A stretch of DNA of 64,000 bases from Pseudomonas viridiflava (GTDB lineage: Bacteria > Pseudomonadota > Gammaproteobacteria > Pseudomonadales > Pseudomonadaceae), in assembly GCF_900590885.1 (NCBI RefSeq), contig NZ_UUON01000004.1:620001-684000 (forward strand). Reading direction: 5' to 3'. Below the pieces are notes generated by a model. That model worked only from the letters and a program-made list of their open reading frames with translations. It had not been told where the DNA came from and searched no databases. Of the stretch, positions 38,265 through 47,809 are shown in pieces; positions within the stretch are counted from its first letter, which is position 1, and each line of letters begins with the position of its first letter. The position numbers were made by a program, and so were the translations under genes.

Positions 38265-39503
38265 ATGGACAACTTGCCCCTTGGGCCGATGCTCGCGGTA
38301 ATCGCCCTGCTGGTGTTATGGGCGGCGCTGTTTACCGCCATCGAAGCCGCACAACAACACCTGCTGGCCCTGCGCCCCGGCACCCGCCAGGGTGACAAGG
38401 CCGCCGCCCGCCTGAGTTTTCCGCGCAACAGCCTGATCCTGTGCAACAGCCTGTGCCGCGCCGCAGTGGTGATTCTGTGCACCTTGCTGGCGATCTACAC
38501 CTGGGCGCAGAACGGCCCGTGGCTGGGCTGGCTGATCTCCTGCAGTGTGCTGCTGATACTCGCCGACTACCTGCCCCGCGCCCTGGCCACCCGCCATCCG
38601 CAGGCAGTGCTGGGCTTTGGCAATACGCTGCTGGGCGTGCCGCTGAAAATCCTCTACCCCTTTGCCTGGCTGCTCAATGGCATCAGCCTGTTACTGCTGC
38701 GCCCGTTTGCGCGCAAGGCCGGCGTGGTGAAAAAGAGCGACGACCCGCTGCCCGAGCACGATGACGACCAGGCACCTGACGCCGATGACAGCCAGAACCC
38801 CGGCATGCCTGGCATCCATGCACTGGATAACATCACCGTAAATGACATCCTGGTGCCGCGCAGCGAAGTCGACGGCATCAACCTGGATGACTCCATCGAA
38901 GAAATCATCGAGCAACTGCGCACCTCCCAGCGCACCCGCCTGCCGGTGTTCCACAGTGACATCAACCAGGTCCAGGCCGTGCTCAATACACGCCAGGTCC
39001 AGCACCTGCTGCCCGACGCCAGCCTGACCAAGGAAGCGTTGCTCGCCGCCTGCCACGAACCCTACTTCGTCCCGGAAAGCACGCCCTTGCAGTTGCAACT
39101 GCTGAACTTCCACAAACAGCAGCGCCGCCTGGGCATGGTGGTGGACGAATACGGCGAAGTGCTGGGCATTGTCACCCTGGAAGATATCCTCGAAGAAATC
39201 GTCGGCGAATTCGAAAGCGATCAGGCAGTGGATAACCCGCACATCGAGGCCCAGCCCGATGGCCGCTACATCATCGACGGCGCCGCTTCGATCCGTGAAC
39301 TCAACAAGAGCCTGGGCTGGCACCTGCCCAGCGACGGCCCCAAGACCCTCAACGGCCTGGTGACCGAAGCGCTGGAGACCATTCCGGATTGCGCGGTGTG
39401 CCTGAAAATCGGGCGCTATCGCCTGGAAATCCTCGAGACCGAGGACAACCGTGTGGCCAAGGTACTGATCTGGCACACCAGCCGCGTGCCAGTCGCCGCG
39501 TAA
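38265..39503 (+). CDS. CNNM/CorB-type transporter-like protein (HlyC/CorC family)
   Basis: The 412-residue protein has an N-terminal DUF21 membrane domain (about 5-145), a pair of CBS domains (about 180-310; VNDILVPRSEVDGINLDDSI, RRLGMVVDEYGEVLGIVTLE) and a C-terminal CorC_HlyC domain (about 325-405; DGRYIIDGAASIRELNKSLG). Family members are linked to magnesium and cobalt efflux/homeostasis. The order CcsA-like then CorB-like beside ffh is conserved in pseudomonads as far as I recall. A short Asp/Glu-rich linker (KSDDPLPEHDDDQAPDADD) joins the membrane and CBS parts. Confidence 0.88.
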   Translation: MDNLPLGPMLAVIALLVLWAALFTAIEAAQQHLLALRPGTRQGDKAAARLSFPRNSLILCNSLCRAAVVILCTLLAIYTWAQNGPWLGWLISCSVLLILADYLPRALATRHPQAVLGFGNTLLGVPLKILYPFAWLLNGISLLLLRPFARKAGVVKKSDDPLPEHDDDQAPDADDSQNPGMPGIHALDNITVNDILVPRSEVDGINLDDSIEEIIEQLRTSQRTRLPVFHSDINQVQAVLNTRQVQHLLPDASLTKEALLAACHEPYFVPESTPLQLQLLNFHKQQRRLGMVVDEYGEVLGIVTLEDILEEIVGEFESDQAVDNPHIEAQPDGRYIIDGAASIRELNKSLGWHLPSDGPKTLNGLVTEALETIPDCAVCLKIGRYRLEILETEDNRVAKVLIWHTSRVPVAA

Positions 39504-39545
39504 CTCTCCTGCCAAACCACATTTGAATTTGCGGCGCTCCAGCTC

Positions 39546-39575
39546 TTGTTGTATTTCCAAACCCCTTCCTATAAT
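39546..39575 (+). promoter_or_regulatory. Sigma-70 promoter of the MHS transporter
   Basis: TTGTTG (39546-39551) and a perfect TATAAT (39570-39575) with 18 bases between; leaves a leader of about 180 bases before the start codon. Confidence 0.6.
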
Positions 39576-39761
39576 CGGCGAGCTTACCCAAGCCCCGCCC
39601 GACCGCGTGCTACCCGCACTCCGCGCGTCCAGGCACCGCTGCATCGTGTCTGACCGGTGTTCGCTCCCATCCCGAGCCACCCCGCGCACAACCCTGATCC
39701 ATGGGTGTTCGACCAATAATAATCCGCGTCCAAACGCGCAATGACCGTCAGGGATATCGCC

Positions 39762-41072
39762 ATGAGCACCACCTATAACGAGGCCGCGACCGCCGCCCCG
39801 ACCAACTCGACTGCACGGGTCGCCACGGCGAGCATCGTCGGCACCGCCATCGAGTTCTACGACTTCTACATCTATGCCACGGCTGCCGCGCTGGTGATCG
39901 GCCCGGTGTTCTTCCCGCAGACCTCCGGCACCGCGCAGATGCTGGCGTCGTTCCTGACCTTCGGTATCGCCTTTATCGCCCGCCCGCTTGGCTCGGCGCT
40001 GTTTGGCCACTTTGGCGACCGCATCGGGCGCAAGTCCACGCTGGTGGCCTCGCTGCTGCTGATGGGCGTGTGCACCACGCTGATCGGCTTGCTGCCGGGC
40101 TATGACAGCATCGGGGCCTGGGCGCCGATCCTGTTGTGTGTGCTGCGTTTCGGCCAGGGCCTGGGCCTGGGCGGCGAATGGGGCGGCGCGGCCTTGCTGG
40201 CCACCGAGAACGCGCCCAAGGGCAAGCGCGCCTGGTTCGGCATGTTTCCGCAGTTGGGCCCATCGATTGGTTTTCTGGCGGCGAACGGCTTGTTCCTGAT
40301 CCTGGCCATGACCCTCAATGACGAGCAGTTCCGCAGCTGGGGCTGGCGCATCCCGTTCATCCTCAGTGCCGCGCTGGTGATGGTCGGCCTGTATGCACGC
40401 TTGAAGCTGCATGAAACCCCGGTGTTCGCCAACGCCGTGGCCAAGGAAAAACCGGTAAAAGTGCCGCTGGTGGAGCTGTTCAGCCAGCATTGGCTGCCGG
40501 TGCTGCTGGGCGCCGCCTCGATGGTGGTGTGCTATGCGCTGTTCTACATCACCACCGCGTTTTCCCTGAGCTACGGCGTGTCGACACTGGGCTACAGCCG
40601 TGAAACCTTCCTCGGCCTGCTGTGCTTTGCGGTGCTGTTCATGGGCCTGGCCACACCACTGGCGGCGCTGGCGAGTGACCGCTGGGGGCGCAGGCCGGTG
40701 CTGATCGTCGGCGCGGTGCTGGCGATTCTGTCGGGCTTTACCATGGAGCCGCTGCTGACCCACGGCTCGACCTGGGCGGTTGCACTGTTTTTGGCGCTGG
40801 AGCTGTTCCTGATGGGCGTGACCTTCGCCCCGATGGGCGCGATGCTGCCGGAGCTGTTCCCGACCCGCGTGCGTTATACCGGCGCGTCGGCGGCGTATAA
40901 CCTGGGTGGGATTGTGGGCGCGTCGGCCGCACCGTTCTTCGCGACCAAGCTGGTGGCGATGGGTGGGCTGAGTTATGTCGGCGGGTATGTGTCGGCGGCG
41001 GCGTTGCTTAGCTTGATTGCTGTGCTGTGCCTGAAAGAGACGCGGGATAATGATTTGAACAAAGTGGTCTGA
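39762..41072 (+). CDS. MHS-family major facilitator transporter
   Basis: The 436-residue proton symporter-like protein has 12 hydrophobic segments. The MHS signatures are present: ATASIVGTAIEFYDFYIYAT, GIAFIARPLGSALFGHFGDR with IGRKSTL (motif A), LRFGQGLGLGGEWGGAAL, and LFPTRVRYTGASAAYNLGGI. Members import organic acids such as citrate, alpha-ketoglutarate, proline/betaine or shikimate; this one's substrate cannot be named. I chose ATG 39762 because AGGGA lies seven bases upstream; the frame from 39741 would add MTVRDIA. Confidence 0.88.
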   Translation: MSTTYNEAATAAPTNSTARVATASIVGTAIEFYDFYIYATAAALVIGPVFFPQTSGTAQMLASFLTFGIAFIARPLGSALFGHFGDRIGRKSTLVASLLLMGVCTTLIGLLPGYDSIGAWAPILLCVLRFGQGLGLGGEWGGAALLATENAPKGKRAWFGMFPQLGPSIGFLAANGLFLILAMTLNDEQFRSWGWRIPFILSAALVMVGLYARLKLHETPVFANAVAKEKPVKVPLVELFSQHWLPVLLGAASMVVCYALFYITTAFSLSYGVSTLGYSRETFLGLLCFAVLFMGLATPLAALASDRWGRRPVLIVGAVLAILSGFTMEPLLTHGSTWAVALFLALELFLMGVTFAPMGAMLPELFPTRVRYTGASAAYNLGGIVGASAAPFFATKLVAMGGLSYVGGYVSAAALLSLIAVLCLKETRDNDLNKVV

Positions 41073-41080
41073 TAGACCGC

Positions 41081-41164
41081 TCTCGGGGGCAAGCCCCCTC
41101 CCACACTGGAATGGGTTCACACATCAAACTCTGTGAACCCAATCAAATGTGGGAGGGGGCTTGT
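41081..41164. repeat. REPIN with an internal hairpin
   Basis: Outer copies: TCGGGGGCAAGCCCCCTCCC plus ACA, and AATGTGGGAGGGGGCTTG. Between them a perfect 10-base inverted repeat TGGGTTCACA / TGTGAACCCA (41112-41121 and 41132-41141) forms a second, nested stem. It separates the convergent MHS transporter and purT. Confidence 0.9.
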
Positions 41165-41190
41165 CGGGCCGCCGCATCGCCCCGATGCTT

Positions 41191-42372
41191 TTAGAGCTCT
41201 ACCACAACAGCCTGGGAAGCCCGGGTCGCCTTGGCCCGAGCAGCCTCAATCGACTCATCCCGCGCCAACGCCACGCCCATGCGGCGCTGGCCATTCACCT
41301 CTGGCTTACCAAACAGACGCAACGCTGTGTCCGGCTCGCTCAAGGCGGCGCCAAGGTTGGCGAATGCAGTTTGGGTCGACTGCCCTTCCACCAGAATCAC
41401 CGCCGACGCCGAAGGCCCGAACTGACGGATCAACGGAATTGGCAGGCCAAGAATGGCGCGCGCATGCAGCGCGAACTGCGACAGGTCCTGGGAAATCAGG
41501 GTCACCAAACCGGTGTCATGCGGGCGCGGCGAGACTTCGCTGAACCACACCTGATCACCCTTGATGAACAGCTCGACGCCAAACAGACCACGACCACCCA
41601 GGGCTTCGGTCACCGCTTTGGCAACGCGCTCGGATTCGGCCAGGGCAATCGGGCTCATGGCTTGTGGCTGCCAGGATTCCTGGTAGTCGCCCTTCTCCTG
41701 GCGATGGCCAACCGGCGCGCAGAACGTGGTGCCGCCGATGTGGCGCACGGTCAGCAGGGTGATTTCGTAGTCGAAGTCGATAAAGCCTTCGATGATCACC
41801 CGGCCCTTGCCGGCGCGGCCGCCTTCCTGGGCGTAGTCCCAGGCTTTCTGCACGTCGTCGGTGCTGCGCAGCAGGCTCTGGCCCTTGCCCGACGAACTCA
41901 TCACCGGCTTGACCACGCACGGGAAGCCCAGGTCCTGGATGGCCTTGCTGTAGTCTTCGAAGGTGTCGGCGAAGTGGTACGGCGAGGTCGGCAGGTCCAG
42001 CTCTTCAGCGGCCAGGCGGCGGATGCCTTCGCGGTTCATGGTCAGCGAGGTGGCACGCGCGGTCGGGATCACGGTGAAGCCTTCGGCTTCCAGCTCAACC
42101 AGGGTGGCGGTGGCGATGGCTTCGATTTCCGGCACGATGAAGTGCGGCTTCTCGGCTTCGATCACCGCACGCAGGGCGGCGCCGTCGAGCATGTTAATCA
42201 CGTGGCTGCGATGCGCCACCTGCATGGCCGGCGCGTTGGCGTAGCGATCCACGGCAATCACTTCAACGCCCAGGCGTTGCAGTTCGATCACCACTTCCTT
42301 GCCCAGCTCACCGCAGCCACACAGCATTACGCGGGTCGCGGTTGGCGACAATGGAGTTCCGATTCGGGTCAT
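41191..42372 (-). CDS. purT: Formate-dependent phosphoribosylglycinamide formyltransferase 2
   Basis: The 393-residue ATP-grasp enzyme makes formyl-GAR from GAR, formate and ATP in purine synthesis. Motifs: N-terminal pre-ATP-grasp [43 protein letters not shown]-grasp loop [38 protein letters not shown], and [20 protein letters not shown]. It gives a folate-independent alternative to PurN. It is transcribed towards the REPIN; the gene upstream is the VUT-family protein. Confidence 0.96.
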   Translation of the reverse strand: MTRIGTPLSPTATRVMLCGCGELGKEVVIELQRLGVEVIAVDRYANAPAMQVAHRSHVINMLDGAALRAVIEAEKPHFIVPEIEAIATATLVELEAEGFTVIPTARATSLTMNREGIRRLAAEELDLPTSPYHFADTFEDYSKAIQDLGFPCVVKPVMSSSGKGQSLLRSTDDVQKAWDYAQEGGRAGKGRVIIEGFIDFDYEITLLTVRHIGGTTFCAPVGHRQEKGDYQESWQPQAMSPIALAESERVAKAVTEALGGRGLFGVELFIKGDQVWFSEVSPRPHDTGLVTLISQDLSQFALHARAILGLPIPLIRQFGPSASAVILVEGQSTQTAFANLGAALSEPDTALRLFGKPEVNGQRRMGVALARDESIEAARAKATRASQAVVVEL

Positions 42373-42441
42373 CTCAGGTCCTCAGGGGAGCGGATCATGG
42401 GGAGAAAGGCCGGCATTTTACATGAACTGTAAAAATTGGCC

Positions 42442-42909
42442 TCAGTTGGCGACGGCGCGTTTGCGCATGCGCAAGGCCATGATCAGCCACACCACCGTGA
42501 CCCCGGCGAACTTTGACACCAGCGCGGTGCCCGCCACGGCCGGGGTGAGCGCGCCGATCAGGCCGAAAAAGATAAAGGTATCGAGGGGAATGCTCAGTGC
42601 CGAACTTATCCACAGGCGATCATGCAGCGGGCGCTTGGTGATGCTGAATACCAGCCAGTCGATGCACTCGGACACGGCGAACGCCGTGGCACTGGCCAGG
42701 GCAATGGAGGGGTCGGAGGTGATGTACGACAGCACCAGCGCCGCCAGCATGGCAACGATTGCGCCATGGCCGAAGCGGGTTTGCACCATGTCGCGCAGGA
42801 TGAAGACCAGGCCACCCCAGGCCGACCAGATGATGTCCAGGTGCGGGGCAGTGGAGAAGGCGAAGTTGATCAGCACGACGCTGCTGATGTAGGCGATCAG
42901 GAAGAGCAT
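42442..42909 (-). CDS. VUT-family transporter (YhhQ-like, short form)
   Basis: The 155-residue membrane protein has four to five hydrophobic segments. The C-terminal two-thirds fit the VUT/preQ0-transporter pattern: ATAFAVSECIDWLVFSITKR, a R/L-W-IS block, ALSIPLDTFIFFGLIGALTP and VSKFAGVTVVWLIMAL. Standard YhhQ is about 220 residues, so this one is short at the N terminus. YhhQ imports 7-cyano-7-deazaguanine for queuosine; whether this short form does is not known. The ATG at 42909 has a GAGG-like site. Confidence 0.75.
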   Translation of the reverse strand: MLFLIAYISSVVLINFAFSTAPHLDIIWSAWGGLVFILRDMVQTRFGHGAIVAMLAALVLSYITSDPSIALASATAFAVSECIDWLVFSITKRPLHDRLWISSALSIPLDTFIFFGLIGALTPAVAGTALVSKFAGVTVVWLIMALRMRKRAVAN

Positions 42910-42980
42910 GGGGCGAGGGACCTGTGGGCAAGGGGCACAGGGTACTTCACATTTTGAAATATGTCGTCTGGGAGGGCCTC

Positions 42981-43066
42981 ATCGGGGGCAAGCCCCCTCC
43001 CACAGGTGACCGTGTTTCTCCTGCAGGAGTGCCGTCAAAATGTGGGAGGGGGCTTGCCCCCGATAG
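42981..43066. repeat. REPIN (paired inverted REP)
   Basis: ATCGGGGGCAAGCCCCCTCC plus CACAGGTG faces AATGTGGGAGGGGGCTTGCC plus CCCGATAG about 34 bases apart, between two minus-strand genes. Confidence 0.9.
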
Positions 43067-43073
43067 CAATCTG

Positions 43074-43289
43074 TCAGCCGCCAGATTTGCCAGGAGTCAT
43101 CCACACCATCCCACCCGCCACCGCCCGCTCATGGCACAACCCCAACACCACCCGGCGCTCGGCGTTATCCATGCGGCTCCAACGCGTAATCTCATCCACC
43201 GTCCGCTGGCAGCCGGTGCAAATGTCATCGTCATCCAGCGCGCAAATGCTCACGCACGGCGAGGCGACGGGGCGTTCTATCGGGTTCAT
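43074..43289 (-). CDS. DUF1289 small cysteine-rich protein
   Basis: The 71-residue protein has four cysteines in the DUF1289 arrangement ([20 protein letters not shown], CxxxC and CxxC) followed by [16 protein letters not shown], suggesting a small metal-binding domain. Function is unknown. Its ATG overlaps the stop of the carbonic-anhydrase-like gene (ATGA), so the two are translationally coupled. Confidence 0.85.
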   Translation of the reverse strand: MNPIERPVASPCVSICALDDDDICTGCQRTVDEITRWSRMDNAERRVVLGLCHERAVAGGMVWMTPGKSGG

Positions 43290-43810
43290 TCTTCCTGCTC
43301 AGCCAAGTCACGCGCATAGCGCTGCGCGTTATGCACATAGTGTGCGGCGCTGGCCTCGAGCATGTTCTTCTGCGCGTCGGTCAGCTCACGCACCACCTTG
43401 CCGGGCGAGCCCATCACCAGCGAGCCGTCGGGGATTTCCTTGCCTTCGCCGATCAGCGAATTGGCGCCGATGATGCAATGCTTGCCGATTTTGGCGCCGT
43501 TGAGGATCACCGCGTTGATGCCGATCAGGCTGTAATCGCCCACCGTACAGCCGTGCAGCATGGCGTTGTGGCCGATGGTCACGCCGGTGCCGAGGGTCAG
43601 CGGGTAGCCCATGTCGGTGTGCATCACGCTGCCGTCCTGCACGTTGCTGTTCTTGCCGATCAGGATCAGTTCGTTGTCGCCACGCAACACCGCGTTGAAC
43701 CAGACGTTGGCGCCCTCCTCCAGCTTGACCTTGCCCACCAGCGTGGCATTGGGGGCCACCCAACTGGTTGGGTGCGTCTCGACGCGGGCGTCGCCCAGGC
43801 GGTATTTCAT
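43286..43810 (-). CDS. Gamma-class carbonic anhydrase family protein (YrdA/PaaY-like)
   Basis: The 174-residue protein is a left-handed beta-helix of hexapeptide repeats, for example [20 protein letters not shown] and [20 protein letters not shown]. The three metal-binding histidines of gamma carbonic anhydrases are present in [23 protein letters not shown]. The activity of such short members is often weak or unknown; zinc/iron binding is likely. It is co-translated with the DUF1289 gene and follows a Nudix gene. Confidence 0.88.
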   Translation of the reverse strand: MKYRLGDARVETHPTSWVAPNATLVGKVKLEEGANVWFNAVLRGDNELILIGKNSNVQDGSVMHTDMGYPLTLGTGVTIGHNAMLHGCTVGDYSLIGINAVILNGAKIGKHCIIGANSLIGEGKEIPDGSLVMGSPGKVVRELTDAQKNMLEASAAHYVHNAQRYARDLAEQEE

Positions 43811-43845
43811 GGTGTGTCCTCACGGCTCGCCATTCAAACGATGGC

Positions 43846-44448
43846 TCAGGTATTGATGAAGCTTTTGGGCGGCTGGTGCAGGCTGATCTGGGCGTCGTCA
43901 TAGAGCAGGTTGATCAGCTCCACGATCATGATCGCCGTCAGCCCCCAGATCTTGTATTCGCCAAACCGGTAGCTGGGCACATACCAGCTGCGGCCCTGGT
44001 AATCGATTCTGTGGGTATGTTCACGCGGGTCCTGTCGGAAAAAATCCAGCGGCACGCTGAACACCGCCGCAATCTCGGCATCGTTGGCCAGGTATTCGAC
44101 GTAATCGGGGATAACGCCTACATAAGGCGTAACCCGGATGCCATGCAGGGAAATCAGCGGGCTCAGCGGGCCGATGACTTCCACCAGGCCAGGCGGCAGG
44201 CCGATTTCTTCTTCGGCTTCGCGCAGCGCGGTGAAGATCAGGTCCGGGTCTTCGGGGTCGCGGCGCCCGCCGGGGAAGGCCACTTCGCCGCCATGGGTCG
44301 ACAGGCCGCTGGCGCGCAGGGTCAGGATCAGCTCAGGTTCGTCACTGCGGGTAATCGGCACCAGCACCGCGGCCTCGGGGAAACGCCCGTCGGTTTCCAG
44401 CGTATGGGGGGTGTGATTGCTTACCCGGCGAAGTAGCTCGTCCAGCAT
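43846..44448 (-). CDS. CoA pyrophosphatase-type Nudix hydrolase
   Basis: The 200-residue enzyme has the UPF0035/NUDT7-type pre-box (LTLRASGLSTHGGEVAFPGG) and Nudix helix (GRRDPEDPDLIFTALREAEE and EIGLPPG), typical of enzymes that split CoA into 4'-phosphopantetheine and 3',5'-ADP. The loop between the first Glu and REAEEE is two residues longer than the generic Nudix pattern, as usual in this subfamily. It is divergent from a second Nudix gene only about 130 bases away. Confidence 0.9.
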   Translation of the reverse strand: MLDELLRRVSNHTPHTLETDGRFPEAAVLVPITRSDEPELILTLRASGLSTHGGEVAFPGGRRDPEDPDLIFTALREAEEEIGLPPGLVEVIGPLSPLISLHGIRVTPYVGVIPDYVEYLANDAEIAAVFSVPLDFFRQDPREHTHRIDYQGRSWYVPSYRFGEYKIWGLTAIMIVELINLLYDDAQISLHQPPKSFINT

Positions 44449-44580
44449 GAGTCATCTCGGTCTGTTGGCTACCTTGCATCATGCACCAAAGCTGCCGGGC
44501 GCCCAACCCCAAAACCCGACGACACCTTGCAGCCCCCCGCCAGCCACGCCAAGATAGGCGCACTTTCCAGGAACCCCAGC

Positions 44581-45129
44581 ATGAATTTCTGCAGCCAGTG
44601 CGGTAAACCGGTTACCCAGCGCATCCCCGAAGGCGACGGTCGCCTGCGTTATGTGTGTGATCACTGCTCGACCATTCACTACCAGAACCCCAATATTGTC
44701 GCCGGCACCGTGCCGGTGTGGGGCGACAAGGTGCTGCTGTGCCGCCGCGCCATCGAACCGCGCCTGGGCTACTGGACCCTGCCCGCCGGTTTCATGGAAA
44801 ACGGCGAAACCGTCGAACAGGCCGCCATGCGCGAAACCCTGGAAGAAGCCTGCGCCCGCGTGCGCAACCTCAGCATCTATACGCTGATCGACGTGCCGCA
44901 CATCAGCCAGGTGCATATCTTCTACCGCGCCGAACTGGTCGACCTGGATTTCGCCGCAGGCCCCGAAAGCCTTGAAGTGCAGCTGTTCGACGAAGCCGAT
45001 ATCCCTTGGTCCGAGCTGGCTTTCCGCACGGTGGCACGTACCTTAGAATGCTTTTTCGCTGACCGCAGGCTGCAGTCGTACCCGGTGCGCAGCGAGGCTG
45101 TGCCGCCGATGGGCAAGCCCGCTCAATAA
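44581..45129 (+). CDS. Zinc-ribbon Nudix hydrolase
   Basis: The 182-residue protein starts with a zinc ribbon (MNFCSQCGKPVT and YVCDHCSTIHYQNP, CxxC pairs), then a Nudix domain with GFMENGETVEQAAMRETLEE; the residue after EEA that is normally Gly is Cys here (EEACARV). Such proteins act on nucleoside diphosphate compounds (NADH, ADP-ribose or FAD types); substrate not determined. ATG 44581 is preceded by CCAGG; the longer frame from 44527 lacks a site. Confidence 0.87.
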   Translation: MNFCSQCGKPVTQRIPEGDGRLRYVCDHCSTIHYQNPNIVAGTVPVWGDKVLLCRRAIEPRLGYWTLPAGFMENGETVEQAAMRETLEEACARVRNLSIYTLIDVPHISQVHIFYRAELVDLDFAAGPESLEVQLFDEADIPWSELAFRTVARTLECFFADRRLQSYPVRSEAVPPMGKPAQ

Positions 45130-45166
45130 CACTCCGGCAGATGACCTTTGAAGGGATACCGTTTTA

Positions 45167-45670
45167 ATGCGTTGGTTGCTCGCTGTTATCTGCCTGTCGT
45201 TCGCCACCCTGTCCCCCGCCGCCGTTGTGCAAACCCTGGGCGGCAAAACTGTCGAGAAAGTCCTGGTGCTCAAGTCGGCCCACCAGTTGCAGTTGATCAA
45301 CGACGGCCAGCCGTTCAAGACCTACCGTATTTCCCTGGGTAAAAACCCCAAGGGCCACAAGCTGATCGAGGGCGACCGCCGCACCCCGGAAGGCCTGTAC
45401 TGGATCGACTGGCGCAAGACCAGCGACCGCTTCAACCTGGCCATGCACATCTCCTACCCGAATATCAGCGACGCCGCCCGCGCGCGCCGCGAAGGCGTGA
45501 AGCCCGGCAGCATGATCATGATCCACGGCACGCCCGACACCGAAGACTACCCGGAGCAGTGGTTTCACACCCTGGACTGGACCGACGGCTGCATCGGCAT
45601 GCGCAACGTCGATATGCGTGAAGTCTGGAACCTGGTCAAAGACGGCACCCTGATCGAGATTCGGCCGTAA
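45167..45670 (+). CDS. Periplasmic L,D-transpeptidase family protein (YkuD)
   Basis: The 167-residue protein has a signal peptide (MRWLLAVICLSFATLSPAA) and a YkuD domain with the catalytic His and Cys motifs MIMIHGTPD and TDGCIGMRNVDMREVW. Family members cross-link peptidoglycan through 3-3 bonds or anchor lipoproteins, while relatives cleave bonds; the short size fits the ErfK/YafK-like group. It starts 37 bases after the Nudix gene and may be co-transcribed. Confidence 0.87.
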   Translation: MRWLLAVICLSFATLSPAAVVQTLGGKTVEKVLVLKSAHQLQLINDGQPFKTYRISLGKNPKGHKLIEGDRRTPEGLYWIDWRKTSDRFNLAMHISYPNISDAARARREGVKPGSMIMIHGTPDTEDYPEQWFHTLDWTDGCIGMRNVDMREVWNLVKDGTLIEIRP

Positions 45671-45785
45671 TCACGTACCGTTCGTAAAATAATCTGAAAA
45701 TAATTCCTGCCCCTGGCAGCGCCTGCCGGTGAATACCAGTTCACCGCGCCGGGCTGCGTGCTTCTGCGCGCGATAAAGACCTCTC

Positions 45786-45804
45786 TAATACCACTTGATA
45801 CCAG
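45786..45804. promoter_or_regulatory. Candidate nag-regulator operator 1
   Basis: TAATACCACTTGATACCAG contains two copies of the half-element TACCA (TGGTA on the other strand). It is an inverted match of operator 2, 130 bases upstream of nagR. Confidence 0.6.
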
Positions 45805-45852
45805 GCCCCATTACAGGGCCTTGAAACCAGTGCCTGCACCGTTTTGGTTGCA

Positions 45853-45877
45853 TTGACATGGTATTTAAGTGGTATTA
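45853..45877. promoter_or_regulatory. Candidate nag-regulator operator 2 overlapping a promoter
   Basis: TGGTATTTAAGTGGTATTA (45859-45877) is an inverted near-copy of operator 1. A TTGACA (45853-45858) directly abuts it, so a bound regulator would cover the promoter. Confidence 0.65.
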
Positions 45878-45933
45878 ATTTCCGGCCATTACCGGGCGAC
45901 AACACTCCAATAACCGCATCGGAAACCTGAACC

Positions 45934-46692
45934 ATGAATCCCATCCTGGCCCTGCGCCCCGACGACAAACAATCCACGCCGCTGTACCTGCAATTGGCGC
46001 GCAAGCTGGAAGCGGCGATCCATGCCGGCCAGTGGACGTCCGAGCAGGCGCTGCCCTCGGAGCGCATGCTCAGCGAGCAATTGAGCATCTCGCGCGTCAC
46101 CGCCCGCAAGGCGCTGGAAGTGTTGTTTGCGCAAGGGCTGATCCGCCGCAACCAAGGCTCCGGCACGTTTATTTCGCCTCGCCTGGAGCAGCCGCTCTCC
46201 CGCCTGTCCGGGTTCAGCGAGATGTTGCGGCTCAAGGGCTTTGTGCCCACCTCCCAATGGCTGGAGCGTGAGATCACCCAGCCGACCCACGAAGAGCTGA
46301 TTCGCCTGGGCTTGTCGCCCGCCGACAAAGTGGCGCGGCTCAAGCGTTTGCGCAAAGCCGATGACACCGTGATGGCCATTGAAATGACCACCCTGCCCGC
46401 CTCGGTGCTGCCGCAGCCGCAAGCCATCGGCAACTCGCTGTACGAATACCTCGAAGGCATCGGCAAGCCCGTGGTGCGTGCCCTGCAGCACATCCAGGCA
46501 ATCAATGCCTCGGACGAGTTCGCCAGGCTGGTGGGCATCGCCCCCGGCACCGCCATGCTGCTGATGACCCGGGTCGGCTACACCGCCGACAACACGCCGA
46601 TTGAAATCACCGACACCTACTGCCGCAACGACTACTACGACTTCGTCGCAGAACTGCGCCGCCATGACTACTCCGCTGAACTGCGCATTTAG
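45934..46692 (+). CDS. nagR: GntR/HutC-family regulator of the GlcNAc operon
   Basis: The 252-residue protein has an N-terminal winged helix (LYLQLARKLEAAIHAGQWTS, LPSERMLSEQLSISRVTARK, ALEVLFAQGLIRRNQGSGTF) and a C-terminal UTRA effector domain (about 90-245). The effector is expected to be a GlcNAc phosphate. It is the first gene of the nag operon (stop to nagA start 10 bases) and two matched operators lie upstream, so it very likely controls itself and the operon. The symbol follows the analogous P. aeruginosa gene. Confidence 0.9.
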   Translation: MNPILALRPDDKQSTPLYLQLARKLEAAIHAGQWTSEQALPSERMLSEQLSISRVTARKALEVLFAQGLIRRNQGSGTFISPRLEQPLSRLSGFSEMLRLKGFVPTSQWLEREITQPTHEELIRLGLSPADKVARLKRLRKADDTVMAIEMTTLPASVLPQPQAIGNSLYEYLEGIGKPVVRALQHIQAINASDEFARLVGIAPGTAMLLMTRVGYTADNTPIEITDTYCRNDYYDFVAELRRHDYSAELRI

Positions 46693-46702
46693 AGAACTGC
46701 CC

Positions 46703-47789
<1,087 letters not shown>

Positions 47790-47809
<20 letters not shown>

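Noticed and set aside
38691..41120. An 809-residue minus-strand open frame opposite the CorB-like and MHS genes
   Set aside because: It spans two real plus-strand genes and their gap, is rich in Arg/His/Gln and shows no motif.
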